From Desulfobacterales bacterium (GTDB taxonomy: Bacteria > Desulfobacterota > DSM-4660 > Desulfatiglandales > B25-G16), in the NCBI GenBank assembly GCA_013375335.1, contig JABXJZ010000126.1:1-5091 (forward strand): a stretch of 5,091 nucleotides of DNA, read 5' to 3'. The position numbers and the translations under genes were made by a program. The notes beneath the pieces are model-generated. The model ran no database searches and had not been told where the DNA came from. It was given only the letters and a program-made list of their open reading frames with translations. This document shows, piece after piece, positions 1 to 5,091 of this stretch (position 1 is the stretch's first letter; each line of letters starts with the position of its first letter).

Positions 1-1104
1 ACCAACCGAGACCCGGATTAAGCTGTCGGAGATTCCCAGTGCCTGCCGGTCTTCAGGTGACATACCTGAGTGAGAGGTGGTGGCAGGTCGGGTAATCAGT
101 GTTTCCACGCCGCCAAGGCTTGGGGCGAGGATAGGTAGCGTCAAACTCCGGATAAAACGCCCAGCTGCTTCAACCCCGCCTTTCAGTTCGAAGCTCAACA
201 CACCGCTAAAGCCATTAAATAAGTCGCGGGCACGCTCGTTGCTGGGATGGCTTTCAAGGCCCGGATAGTTGATTTGTTCAATCGCCGGATGTTTTTCTAA
301 GAACCGGGCAATTTTGAGCGTGCTCTCATTCTGATATTTTACCCTTACTGCCAACGTCTTCAGACCGCGATGCAACAGAAAACACGCGTGGGGATCAAGT
401 GAGCCGCCAAGGTGGTTCAGCTTGTGTGTAATCTTTTCGATCAAATCAGAACAGCCAATGACAGCACCTGCTACAATATCCGAATGACCGTTAAGGTATT
501 TTGTACAGCTATGGAGCGAGAGGTCAAAGCCCCACTCAGGGGGTCGGAAATTGACCGGGCTCGCAAAGGTGTTGTCGATCAATGAGACGAGGCCGTGGGC
601 TTTGCCAAATTCGACGACAGCTTTGAGATCGGCAACTTGCACCAGAGGATTGGTCATCGTCTCAACATAAATTGCCTTGGTATTGGGTCGCAATTTGTGT
701 TTCCAGGAATCCGGATCATCGCCGTTGATGAAATCAAACGAGATCCCGAATGGAGGAAGGTCTTTGGTGATGAAATCATGTGTCCCGCCATACAGGCAGT
801 CCTGTGCTAGCAAATGATCACCAGAAGACAGAACGGTTAAGAGAGAAGTTGAAATCGCTGCCATACCGCTGGCAGTCACAACCGCAGCCTCGGCATTCTC
901 CAAGGCAGCCAACTTTCGATGGAGGGCAACATGGTTCGGCGTGTTGTTCAAGCGAATGTATCTGAGATCATGGTAACTGGTCTCACCGGTGTATTCGAAC
1001 ATAACGGACTGAAAAATCGGCATACTGACCGCGCCGTTGATAAGTGGTTCAGGTTCTCCGGCGTGGATGAGTTTGGTTTCGAGGTGCTTGTAGGATATGG
1101 TCAT
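1..1104 (-). CDS. Cys/Met-metabolism PLP-dependent enzyme (cystathionine gamma-synthase/lyase family), C-terminus cut by window edge
   Basis: This is a fold-type I PLP enzyme of the trans-sulfuration family, cytosolic, acting on cysteine, homocysteine or cystathionine-type substrates. The 368 visible codons read without interruption to the window edge. The family is usually about 380-400 residues, so only the last few residues are missing. Visible landmarks are the phosphate-binding Tyr49-x-Arg51, the SGMAAI stretch at 79-84, the PLP-stacking Tyr105 in LYGGT, Asp177 in IDNTF (pairs with the pyridine nitrogen), the Schiff-base Lys202 in HSCTKYLNGHSD, and the substrate-carboxylate Arg364 in LIRVSVG. 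The start at 1104 has a good Shine-Dalgarno (GGGAGGA) six bases upstream. The segment around 49-60 (YIRLNNTPNHVA) departs from the usual YSRxxNPT pattern and is one residue longer, which suggests a distinct subfamily. Sequence alone does not settle gamma-synthase, gamma-lyase, beta-lyase or methionine gamma-lyase. The family assignment is firm; the reaction is open. Confidence 0.93.
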   Translation of the reverse strand, partial: MTISYKHLETKLIHAGEPEPLINGAVSMPIFQSVMFEYTGETSYHDLRYIRLNNTPNHVALHRKLAALENAEAAVVTASGMAAISTSLLTVLSSGDHLLAQDCLYGGTHDFITKDLPPFGISFDFINGDDPDSWKHKLRPNTKAIYVETMTNPLVQVADLKAVVEFGKAHGLVSLIDNTFASPVNFRPPEWGFDLSLHSCTKYLNGHSDIVAGAVIGCSDLIEKITHKLNHLGGSLDPHACFLLHRGLKTLAVRVKYQNESTLKIARFLEKHPAIEQINYPGLESHPSNERARDLFNGFSGVLSFELKGGVEAAGRFIRSLTLPILAPSLGGVETLITRPATTSHSGMSPEDRQALGISDSLIRVSVG

Positions 1105-1110
1105 GGGTAA

Positions 1111-1117
1111 TCCTCCC
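1111..1117 (-). promoter_or_regulatory. Ribosome binding site of the PLP-enzyme gene
   Basis: On the minus strand the bases read GGGAGGA, six bases before the ATG whose A is at 1104. This fixes the start of the leftward gene. Confidence 0.75.
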
Positions 1118-1132
1118 TGAGTAATACTTTAC

Positions 1133-1138
1133 ATTATA
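1133..1138 (-). promoter_or_regulatory. Candidate -10 element of the leftward PLP-enzyme gene
   Basis: The minus strand reads a perfect TATAAT here. Transcription would begin near 1127 and give a leader of about 22 bases that just includes the ribosome binding site. No good -35 hexamer lies at 16-18 bp (around 1155-1162 the minus strand reads AACGAA-like sequence), so the promoter would be weak or activator-dependent. AT-rich sequence makes chance occurrence possible. Confidence 0.45.
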
Positions 1139-1270
1139 TGTCCATTTCTTGATCCTTCGTTGATTCTCCTTTTCACATTTTCCCTTCCCCTAACACACTC
1201 CATATCATCGAGCCTTCGTTTCTATGTACCATCGGGAAGGGGGAAATTAAAGGTAAAAGATTAAGCAATG

Positions 1271-1297
1271 AAGCAGTGTTAAGGTCTTAAACTGCTT
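1271..1297. repeat. 27-base interrupted palindrome, possible operator or hairpin
   Basis: AAGCAGT (1271-1277) is the exact reverse complement of ACTGCTT (1291-1297). Inside it, TTAAG (1279-1283) mirrors CTTAA (1286-1290), with a single unpaired G at 1278 and GT at the centre. Twelve of twelve paired positions match. There is no T-run directly after it on either strand, so it is a poor terminator. The size and the position between divergent genes suit a dimeric regulator site, but this is inference. Confidence 0.5.
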
Positions 1298-1332
1298 ACC
1301 GCTAAAGCTCAGCCCACCTCGCGGTTAAGAGA

Positions 1333-1346
1333 GGGTCCAGGGTCCA
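1333..1346. repeat. Tandem duplication of a 7-mer (GGGTCCA x2)
   Basis: Two perfect head-to-tail copies of GGGTCCA occupy 1333-1339 and 1340-1346. They lie between GCTCAG (1307-1312) and its reverse complement CTGAGC (1350-1355). They sit just over 50 bases upstream of the -35 of the rightward promoter. Function is unknown; it could be slippage-derived. Confidence 0.5.
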
Positions 1347-1398
1347 CCCCTGAGCGTGGTACAAATCGTTCAAGAGCGGGATGGGAGCGGACTTTGAA

Positions 1399-1427
1399 TT
1401 GACATGTTAAGGGCAATCTGCTATGCT
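1399..1427 (+). promoter_or_regulatory. Near-consensus sigma70 promoter of the tRNA-binding protein gene
   Basis: The -35 is a perfect TTGACA (1399-1404). Exactly 17 bp later comes TATGCT (1422-1427), which matches the -10 consensus at four of six positions including the key first T, second A and last T. Transcription is predicted to begin near 1434, leaving a leader of about 77 bases before the ATG at 1511. This is the best promoter in the window and suggests solid constitutive expression. Confidence 0.75.
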
Positions 1428-1497
1428 TCGCCTCTCTGGGTCACAGGGCTTTGGAGGATAAGTACTATAAAAACTACGCAGTAGGAGCGTGTTTCGC

Positions 1498-1505
1498 AGG
1501 GAGGG
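1498..1505 (+). promoter_or_regulatory. Ribosome binding site deciding the start at 1511
   Basis: AGGGAGGG lies five bases before ATG 1511. An in-frame TTG at 1451 would add 20 residues, but it has no comparable site and the added residues do not belong to the family. ATG 1511 is therefore preferred. Confidence 0.75.
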
Positions 1506-1510
1506 ATGCA

Positions 1511-1831
1511 ATGATTACCTTTGATGACTTTATGAAGCTGGATATCAGGATAGGTACGGTAAAAGCAGCGGAAAAGGTCCATGGCGCCGATAAATTGATA
1601 CGGTTGGAGCTTGATCTGGGGAGCGAGAGGAGGCAAGTCGTCGCGGGTTTGGCTCCACACTACACGGAAGAGCAGCTCCTCGGGAAACAGATGCCAGTGC
1701 TGGTTAATCTAGAGCCGAGAAAGTTGCGGGGCCTTGAAAGTCAGGGGATGATCCTGGCAGCGGATGTGGAGGGAAGGCCAGTTCTGCTCACCCCGGAGGA
1801 CCAGATTCCACCTGGGAGCGTGGTGCGGTAG
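1511..1831 (+). CDS. Stand-alone tRNA-binding OB-fold protein, MetG beta-subunit / C-terminal-domain type
   Basis: This 106-residue protein corresponds to one EMAP-II/MetG-C type OB-fold tRNA-binding domain, about the full length of stand-alone family members (CsaA and MetRS beta chains are near 110). Diagnostic stretches in order are DIRIGTV (11-17), ADKLIRLELDLG (26-37), RQVVAGL (41-47), HYTEEQLLGK (50-59) and NLEPRKLRGLESQGMILAA (66-84). The last block matches MetG C-terminal domains better than CsaA as I remember the two. In MetG this domain dimerises the synthetase and adds non-specific tRNA affinity; a free copy may act in trans on a synthetase lacking it or as a general tRNA-binding or chaperone-like protein. 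No catalytic MetG is in view. It has its own promoter and a good ribosome binding site, and an untranslated gap of about 135-150 bases follows. The family is sure; the partner is unknown. Confidence 0.9.
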   Translation: MITFDDFMKLDIRIGTVKAAEKVHGADKLIRLELDLGSERRQVVAGLAPHYTEEQLLGKQMPVLVNLEPRKLRGLESQGMILAADVEGRPVLLTPEDQIPPGSVVR

Positions 1832-1913
1832 TTTTCTTGATATGTCGGGAAAAAGGACTTGGTCAGTGACCTGGCACAAGGTAGATAGCCCTCTTAAAAG
1901 CTCCGTGTGACCG

Positions 1914-1936
1914 GGGAGGCAGTGATATATGCTCCC
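1914..1936 (+). other. Weak hairpin between the tRNA-binding gene and the hydrolase gene
   Basis: GGGAG-G-CA (1914-1921) can pair with TGCTCCC (1930-1936) over seven base pairs with one bulged G and an eight-base loop. No T-run follows, so it is not a standard terminator. It may be a chance structure. A short palindrome GGTCA-G-TGACC (1861-1871) lies upstream. Confidence 0.25.
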
Positions 1937-1951
1937 TCTGGATCATAGAAT
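1922..1951 (+). promoter_or_regulatory. Possible weak promoter of the MBL-fold hydrolase gene
   Basis: GTGATA (1922-1927, four of six to TTGACA) is followed after 18 bp by TAGAAT (1946-1951, five of six to TATAAT). Transcription would start near 1958, 24 bases before the preferred ATG at 1982 and only nine before the alternative at 1967. The fit is modest and could be chance. Confidence 0.3.
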
Positions 1952-1981
1952 AACCTTAGAACGTTTATGGCAGGTGGTACG

Positions 1982-2629
1982 ATGCTTGAGGATGTAGCTA
2001 AGAAGATCGTCTGGCTGGGGCATGACTGTTTCAGAATTGATGCAAGCAAGACTACTTACTTTGACCCCTATCAGATCTCATCGGGCCCCAAGGCCGATCT
2101 GATCCTGATCACCCATGAACACTTTGATCACTGCTCCCCAAATGACGTAGCCAAGATCCAACATTCTGGAACGGCCATCGTTACTGAGAGAGATTCGGCA
2201 AGAAAACTGAGGGGGAATATAAGGGTTGTCAAACCGGGGGAATCCCTTACACTGGATGAGGTGAAGATCGAGGCAGTTCCTTCGTACAATACGGATAAGG
2301 ACTTTCACCCCAAGAAAAACGGCTGGCTGGGCTTTATCGTGGAAATAGAGGGAGTCAGGGTCTTTCATGCGGGGGATACCGATCTTATACCGGAAATGAG
2401 CGGGTTTAATGTGGATATAGCCCTTCTTCCAGTCTCCGGCACCTACGTCATGACAGCTGATCAGGCGGTTGAAGCTGCTCTGACCATGAACCCGAAACTG
2501 GCCATACCCATGCACTATGGGGCTATTGTTGGTGGTGACGAGGATGCCATTAAGTTCAAGAAGGCCCTGGAGGGGAAGATCGAAGTACTCATTCTGCCAA
2601 AAAGCGAGGGAAGAGCGGGCAGCTTTTGA
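1982..2629 (+). CDS. UPF0173-like metal-dependent hydrolase (metallo-beta-lactamase fold)
   Basis: This 215-residue single-domain protein has the compact MBL fold of the UPF0173/YtkL-like group, which is usually 210-230 residues. It opens with KIVWLGHDCFRI (8-19). The metal-binding motif H-x-H-x-D-H is at 45-50 (THEHFDH), with further ligands His109 in the FHP turn, His129 and Asp132 in HAGDTD, and His178 in PMHYG. All ligands for a two-metal site are present, so it should be an active hydrolase. There is no signal peptide or membrane segment, so it is cytosolic. The natural substrate of the family is not established. An in-frame ATG at 1967 would add five residues (MAGGT) but has no Shine-Dalgarno, whereas ATG 1982 is preceded by AGGTGG at 1972-1977 with a somewhat short four-base spacer. 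I prefer 1982; 1967 remains possible. The diadenylate cyclase gene follows after 156 bases. Confidence 0.9.
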   Translation: MLEDVAKKIVWLGHDCFRIDASKTTYFDPYQISSGPKADLILITHEHFDHCSPNDVAKIQHSGTAIVTERDSARKLRGNIRVVKPGESLTLDEVKIEAVPSYNTDKDFHPKKNGWLGFIVEIEGVRVFHAGDTDLIPEMSGFNVDIALLPVSGTYVMTADQAVEAALTMNPKLAIPMHYGAIVGGDEDAIKFKKALEGKIEVLILPKSEGRAGSF

Positions 2630-2678
2630 CATCGGACTGAGCGAATACCCTGCCTAATAGTAAGCTCCCAGAAAAGAC

Positions 2679-2722
2679 GGGGGGCAGTAATCGAAATAGG
2701 CGCCCCTTGTATTCTTATATTT
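2679..2722 (+). terminator. Possible imperfect terminator after the hydrolase gene
   Basis: GGGG-G-GC (2679-2685) can pair with GC-G-CCCC (2700-2706) with one internal G-G mismatch and a 14-base loop. A T-rich but interrupted tract follows (2707-2722). The long loop and broken T-tract make it a weak candidate. It would separate the hydrolase from the cyclase transcript. Confidence 0.3.
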
Positions 2723-2723
2723 G

Positions 2724-2738
2724 GCCTGAAAAACAGGC
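2724..2738 (+). other. Small perfect hairpin upstream of the cyclase gene
   Basis: GCCTG (2724-2728) and CAGGC (2734-2738) pair exactly around an AAAAA loop. It has five base pairs and no T-run after it. I see no match to a known c-di-AMP or other riboswitch around it. Confidence 0.3.
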
Positions 2739-2744
2739 AGGTAC

Positions 2745-2753
2745 TGGTATACG
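2745..2753 (+). promoter_or_regulatory. Possible extended -10 element for the cyclase gene
   Basis: TGG followed by TATACG resembles an extended -10 (TGnTATAAT) with the first four hexamer bases matching. No convincing -35 is at the right distance. It lies 32 bases before the ATG at 2786, so the leader would be about 25 bases and would contain the GGATGA ribosome binding site at 2774-2779. Confidence 0.25.
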
Positions 2754-2785
2754 GTGTAGCTTCCTGAAGTTTTGGATGACCCACG

Positions 2786-3964
2786 ATGCACTTTTGGGCA
2801 ATCATAACTAACCTGCGATTCCAGGATGTGCTTGATATCGTATTTCTCGCGGTGGTAGTGTACCATCTCTATCTCTGGTTCTGGGGGACAAAGGCCTTCA
2901 AGGCCCTGGTAGGTCTGCTGGCATTAGGGATTGTGTTCACGGTAGCTCGATTCTGGGGGCTGTTTCTTACCACCTGGGTGTTTCAGATACTGTGGCAGGT
3001 CTTGATTGTACTTATCATCATCCTCTTTCAATCGGAGATCCGCCAGGTGCTCGAAAGGGTGAATCCCCTTCAAATGATTGGGCTCCGTGCTTTGCCAAAG
3101 TCAGCGGACTGGGTTCCAAACTTTGTTAAAGCGGTATTCTCGCTAGCTGAGCGGAAAATAGGCTCCCTGATAATCTTCGAGCGGATGGACCTCGTTGAGG
3201 AGTGGGTTACCGGAGGCATTTCCTTAGAAGGTGAGCCGAGCTCAGAGCTCTTGATCAGCGTTTTTCAAAGGGAGTCCCCCCTGCATGATGGGGCCTTACT
3301 CATCCGAAAGGGGAGGGTTGGCAAAGCTTCCTGCTATCTTCCCCTGAGCTCCGCCGAGGGGCTCCAGAAGGAATGGGGCACCAGGCACAGGGCTGCCCTG
3401 GGGCTTTCTGAACGTTGTGATGCCTGGGTACTGGTCCTCTCTGAGGAACGTGGGGAGATATCTCTGGCTCGCGGTGGGAAAATGATCCCCGTGAGAAATC
3501 CTGAGCAGCTCTCCAAACTGATACAGGAAGCGCTTACCCCAGCCAGCCCTACGGGTGTAACGTGGTGGAAAAGGATCCGCGCTCTTATGATCCGTAGGTT
3601 GCCCTTGAAAATTGGTGCCTTAGGGCTGGTGAGCATTTTGTGGCTGTTGCTTGCGGGGCAGCAAAACTTTGAGGTGACCTTAAAGGTTCCCCTGGAGATA
3701 AAGAACATCCCAGAGAAGCTGGAGGTCCTCGAGCCCGTGAATCCGGAGGTGCAGATCACTGTTCGAGGGCTTCGAAAGGATGCGGGTAGCGTAAACGAAA
3801 GAAACACACATGCAGTAATCGATCTGTCCATCGCCCGTTTTGGCAATAGGATCTTTCGGATCACCCGCGATCAGATTATTCTGCCCAACGATAGAGTCAA
3901 CTTAGTCCATATTGAGCCGCCTGTAATGGAATTCACACTGAGAGAGGCCCTGAGTACCGATTAA
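2786..3964 (+). CDS. cdaA: Membrane diadenylate cyclase CdaA fused to a YbbR (CdaR-like) domain
   Basis: This 392-residue protein should make cyclic di-AMP from two ATP at the inner face of the membrane. Residues 1-83 hold three predicted membrane helices (about 14-32, 38-56, 60-81), as in CdaA. The DAC (DisA_N) domain spans about 84-250 and contains both catalytic motifs, Asp168-Gly-Ala in SPLHDGALLI and Arg200-His-Arg in GTRHRAALGLSE, so activity is expected. Typical CdaA proteins end near residue 270. Here a strongly basic stretch (262-275) leads to a fourth helix (about 276-290), then a roughly 95-residue beta-rich region (295-389) with the YbbR pattern (VPLEIKNIPE, then VQITVRG near 322-328). 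By the positive-inside rule the YbbR part is extracytoplasmic. In Firmicutes such as Bacillus the YbbR protein CdaR is a separate regulator encoded next to cdaA, usually followed by glmM; here it is covalently joined, has one repeat, and ilvD follows instead. The start at 2786 is supported by GGATGA six bases upstream and by the family N-terminus. Confidence 0.93.
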   Translation: MHFWAIITNLRFQDVLDIVFLAVVVYHLYLWFWGTKAFKALVGLLALGIVFTVARFWGLFLTTWVFQILWQVLIVLIIILFQSEIRQVLERVNPLQMIGLRALPKSADWVPNFVKAVFSLAERKIGSLIIFERMDLVEEWVTGGISLEGEPSSELLISVFQRESPLHDGALLIRKGRVGKASCYLPLSSAEGLQKEWGTRHRAALGLSERCDAWVLVLSEERGEISLARGGKMIPVRNPEQLSKLIQEALTPASPTGVTWWKRIRALMIRRLPLKIGALGLVSILWLLLAGQQNFEVTLKVPLEIKNIPEKLEVLEPVNPEVQITVRGLRKDAGSVNERNTHAVIDLSIARFGNRIFRITRDQIILPNDRVNLVHIEPPVMEFTLREALSTD

Positions 3965-4063
3965 AAGTCCCTATTCCTCCAACGAGACAGCAGATGCATA
4001 GCAGCAGGAGCGGATGCACGGACCACATAGGCGAAACTACCATGTCCTGCGATACCGTTTCTA

Positions 4064-4092
4064 TTGACACTTGGTTCTGTGCTACTTCTACC
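4064..4092 (+). promoter_or_regulatory. Possible promoter of ilvD
   Basis: A perfect TTGACA -35 (4064-4069) is followed after 17 bp by TCTACC, which matches only three of six -10 positions. Another -10-like hexamer, TATATT (4108-4113), lacks a -35 at normal spacing. The 176-base gap after the cyclase gene supports a separate promoter, but the exact element is uncertain. Confidence 0.3.
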
Positions 4093-4126
4093 CATAAGGA
4101 GATTCTATATATTTCAATTCACTTGT

Positions 4127-4133
4127 GAGGGGA
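4127..4133 (+). promoter_or_regulatory. Ribosome binding site of ilvD
   Basis: GAGGGGA lies seven bases before ATG 4141 and fixes the start. The family N-terminus begins at this ATG. Confidence 0.7.
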
Positions 4134-4140
4134 TGGTGTC

Positions 4141-5091
4141 ATGCGTTCAGATATATTAAAGAAGGATATTGAGACCTTACCGCACAGGGCATTGTTAATG
4201 TCCGTGGGCTTAAGAGAAGAGGATTTTGACCTGAACAGACCATTCATCGGTATTGCAAATAGTTATAACAACATTATTCCTGGTCACATTCACTTGAATG
4301 AACTCACCCGGGAGGTAAAAAGAGGGATTAGAGATGCTGGTGGAGTCCCCTTTGAATGGGGTGTACCAGGTGTTTGTGACGGCATTGCTATGTTTGTGGA
4401 GATGAGGCTGAGCCTTCCAAGCAGGGAACATATTGCCGATAATATCGAAATCATGGCCTTGTCACATTCTATGGATGGATGGGTTGGAGTGACGAACTGC
4501 GATAAGATTACTCCAGGGATGTTAATGGCAGCAGGAAGATTGAACATTCCGGTAGTTATGCTTACAGGCGGACCGATGAGGGCCAATGTAATAGATGGCA
4601 AGAAACACCATCCCATTGTAGGGTTTGCTCTCGTTGGTCAGGTTAAGGCCGGTAAGATGACAGCAGAAGAGGCTGAAGCACTACTTCCTCATCTGGCCTG
4701 CGGAGCAGGTTCCTGTGTTGGTCTTTACACGGCAAATACCATGGCAGTTGTTACCGAGGTATTGGGCCTGTCGTTAACTAGATGTGCAACAACGTTGGCA
4801 ACAGACCCGGTAAAGAAGAGACAGGCGTACGAGTCGGGAAAAAGAATTGTGGAACTGGTGAGAGGAGGTATTAAGCCGCGGGACATAATGACGAGAGATG
4901 CCTTTGAGAACGCTATTAGGGTTGATATGGCAATGGGTGGCTCAACAAATACCGTCTTGCATATACCGGCGATAGCGAGAGAAGCTGGCGTTAACATAGA
5001 GGTAGACGTATTTGACAAAATCTCAAGAGAGGTGCCGAATCTATGCTCCATTATTCCCGCAGGGACGCATGAGATTGCAGATATTGACAGG
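4141..5091 (+). CDS. ilvD: Dihydroxy-acid dehydratase IlvD, N-terminal part (runs off the window)
   Basis: IlvD dehydrates 2,3-dihydroxy-isovalerate and 2,3-dihydroxy-3-methylvalerate to the 2-keto acids that precede valine/leucine and isoleucine. The visible 317 residues are a little over half of the usual 550-615. Landmarks are NSYNNIIPGHIHL (40-52), CDGIAM (79-84), SLPSREHIADNIE (91-103), NCDKITPGM (119-127) with cluster ligand Cys120 and the lysine (122) that is carbamylated in structurally studied members, the cluster region Cys187-GAGS-Cys192, and the MAMGGSTNT segment (263-271). The first loop carries Pro-Gly-His like the oxygen-labile [4Fe-4S] E. coli enzyme, not the Pro-Cys-Asn of [2Fe-2S] plant enzymes. 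The related ilvD/edd-family sugar-acid dehydratases are less likely given the overall match. It lies 176 bases after the cyclase gene, and no other ilv or leu gene is in view. Confidence 0.94.
   Translation, partial: MRSDILKKDIETLPHRALLMSVGLREEDFDLNRPFIGIANSYNNIIPGHIHLNELTREVKRGIRDAGGVPFEWGVPGVCDGIAMFVEMRLSLPSREHIADNIEIMALSHSMDGWVGVTNCDKITPGMLMAAGRLNIPVVMLTGGPMRANVIDGKKHHPIVGFALVGQVKAGKMTAEEAEALLPHLACGAGSCVGLYTANTMAVVTEVLGLSLTRCATTLATDPVKKRQAYESGKRIVELVRGGIKPRDIMTRDAFENAIRVDMAMGGSTNTVLHIPAIAREAGVNIEVDVFDKISREVPNLCSIIPAGTHEIADIDR

Larger units (their letters stand above)
1105..1510. other. Divergent intergenic region (406 bp)
   Basis: This stretch separates the leftward PLP enzyme from the rightward tRNA-binding protein, and I find no convincing gene in it. 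From left to right it holds the ribosome binding site and -10 of the leftward gene, a pyrimidine-rich stretch (on the plus strand) at about 1141-1200, a 27-base palindrome (1271-1297), a tandem 7-mer inside a GCTCAG/CTGAGC inverted repeat (1307-1355), a near-consensus sigma70 promoter (1399-1427) and a roughly 77-base leader. The octamer CCTTCGTT occurs twice (near 1154 and 1213); its meaning is unknown. Confidence 0.8.

Noticed and set aside
77..1110. Several plus-strand frames of 61-71 codons within the first 1.1 kb.
   Set aside because: The minus strand carries one continuous, clearly homologous PLP-enzyme gene across this whole span.
1451..1510. A TTG-initiated N-terminal extension of the tRNA-binding protein.
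   Set aside because: ATG 1511 has a strong ribosome binding site at proper spacing and gives the normal family length.
2078..2632. A long open frame on the minus strand opposite the MBL-fold hydrolase.
   Set aside because: The plus strand encodes a protein with all MBL metal ligands; the minus frame has no recognisable motif and follows from codon bias of the real gene.
2630..2785. A riboswitch (for example c-di-AMP type) ahead of the cyclase gene.
   Set aside because: Only small hairpins are present, and I could not find the conserved core of any riboswitch I know in the 156 bases.
3334..3864. A 176-codon minus-strand frame opposite the cyclase gene.
   Set aside because: It is Ser/Arg-rich and low in complexity, as expected of an antisense shadow, and overlaps the catalytic and YbbR coding region fully.
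4042..4128. A 28-codon reading frame (MSCDTVSID...) ending at the ilvD ribosome binding site, with several Ile and Leu codons near its end, suggesting a leader peptide.
   Set aside because: No Shine-Dalgarno precedes its ATG, the candidate ilvD -35 lies inside it, the Ile/Leu codons are not clustered as in real attenuators, and no terminator/antiterminator pair follows.
3965..4140. A T-box or other amino-acid-sensing leader ahead of ilvD.
   Set aside because: The gap is short, with no T-box consensus and no terminator hairpin with a T-run; only a weak interrupted stem near 4020-4048 can be drawn.

Overview
The window is ordinary, densely coded bacterial chromosome with balanced base composition. 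It holds one partial gene on the minus strand and four genes on the plus strand, the last of them partial. No rRNA, tRNA, CRISPR, IS element or phage gene is visible. The organism cannot be named from this sequence. Shine-Dalgarno sites, sigma70-like promoter elements and a membrane diadenylate cyclase point to a bacterium. The IlvD is of the E. coli type, with Pro-Gly-His in the first cluster loop, a type known for oxygen-sensitive [4Fe-4S] enzymes. The gene order is not one I recognise from a model species, so an uncultured or poorly studied lineage is possible.

Layout: positions 1-1104 (minus) encode all but the C-terminal end of a Cys/Met-metabolism PLP enzyme of the cystathionine gamma-synthase/lyase family. 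Positions 1105-1510 are a divergent intergenic region. It contains a promoter-like -10 for the leftward gene, a 27-base palindrome, a small tandem 7-mer and a near-consensus sigma70 promoter (TTGACA, 17 bp, TATGCT) for the rightward gene. Positions 1511-1831 encode a stand-alone OB-fold tRNA-binding protein resembling the C-terminal (beta) domain of methionyl-tRNA synthetase. Positions 1982-2629 encode a UPF0173-like metallo-beta-lactamase-fold hydrolase. Positions 2786-3964 encode a CdaA-type diadenylate cyclase that continues through a fourth membrane helix into a YbbR-like domain, so CdaA and a minimal CdaR are one polypeptide. Positions 4141-5091 encode the N-terminal 317 residues of dihydroxy-acid dehydratase (IlvD).

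How they fit together: two genes concern sulfur amino acids or methionine (the PLP enzyme and the MetG-beta-like protein) and one concerns branched-chain amino acid synthesis (IlvD). The cyclase makes the second messenger c-di-AMP, which in studied bacteria controls potassium/osmolyte balance and the cell wall. The gaps of 135-176 bases between plus-strand genes suggest separate or loosely coupled transcription units rather than one tight operon. I see no clearly undescribed system. The most notable item is the CdaA-YbbR fusion, followed by the palindrome in the divergent region.
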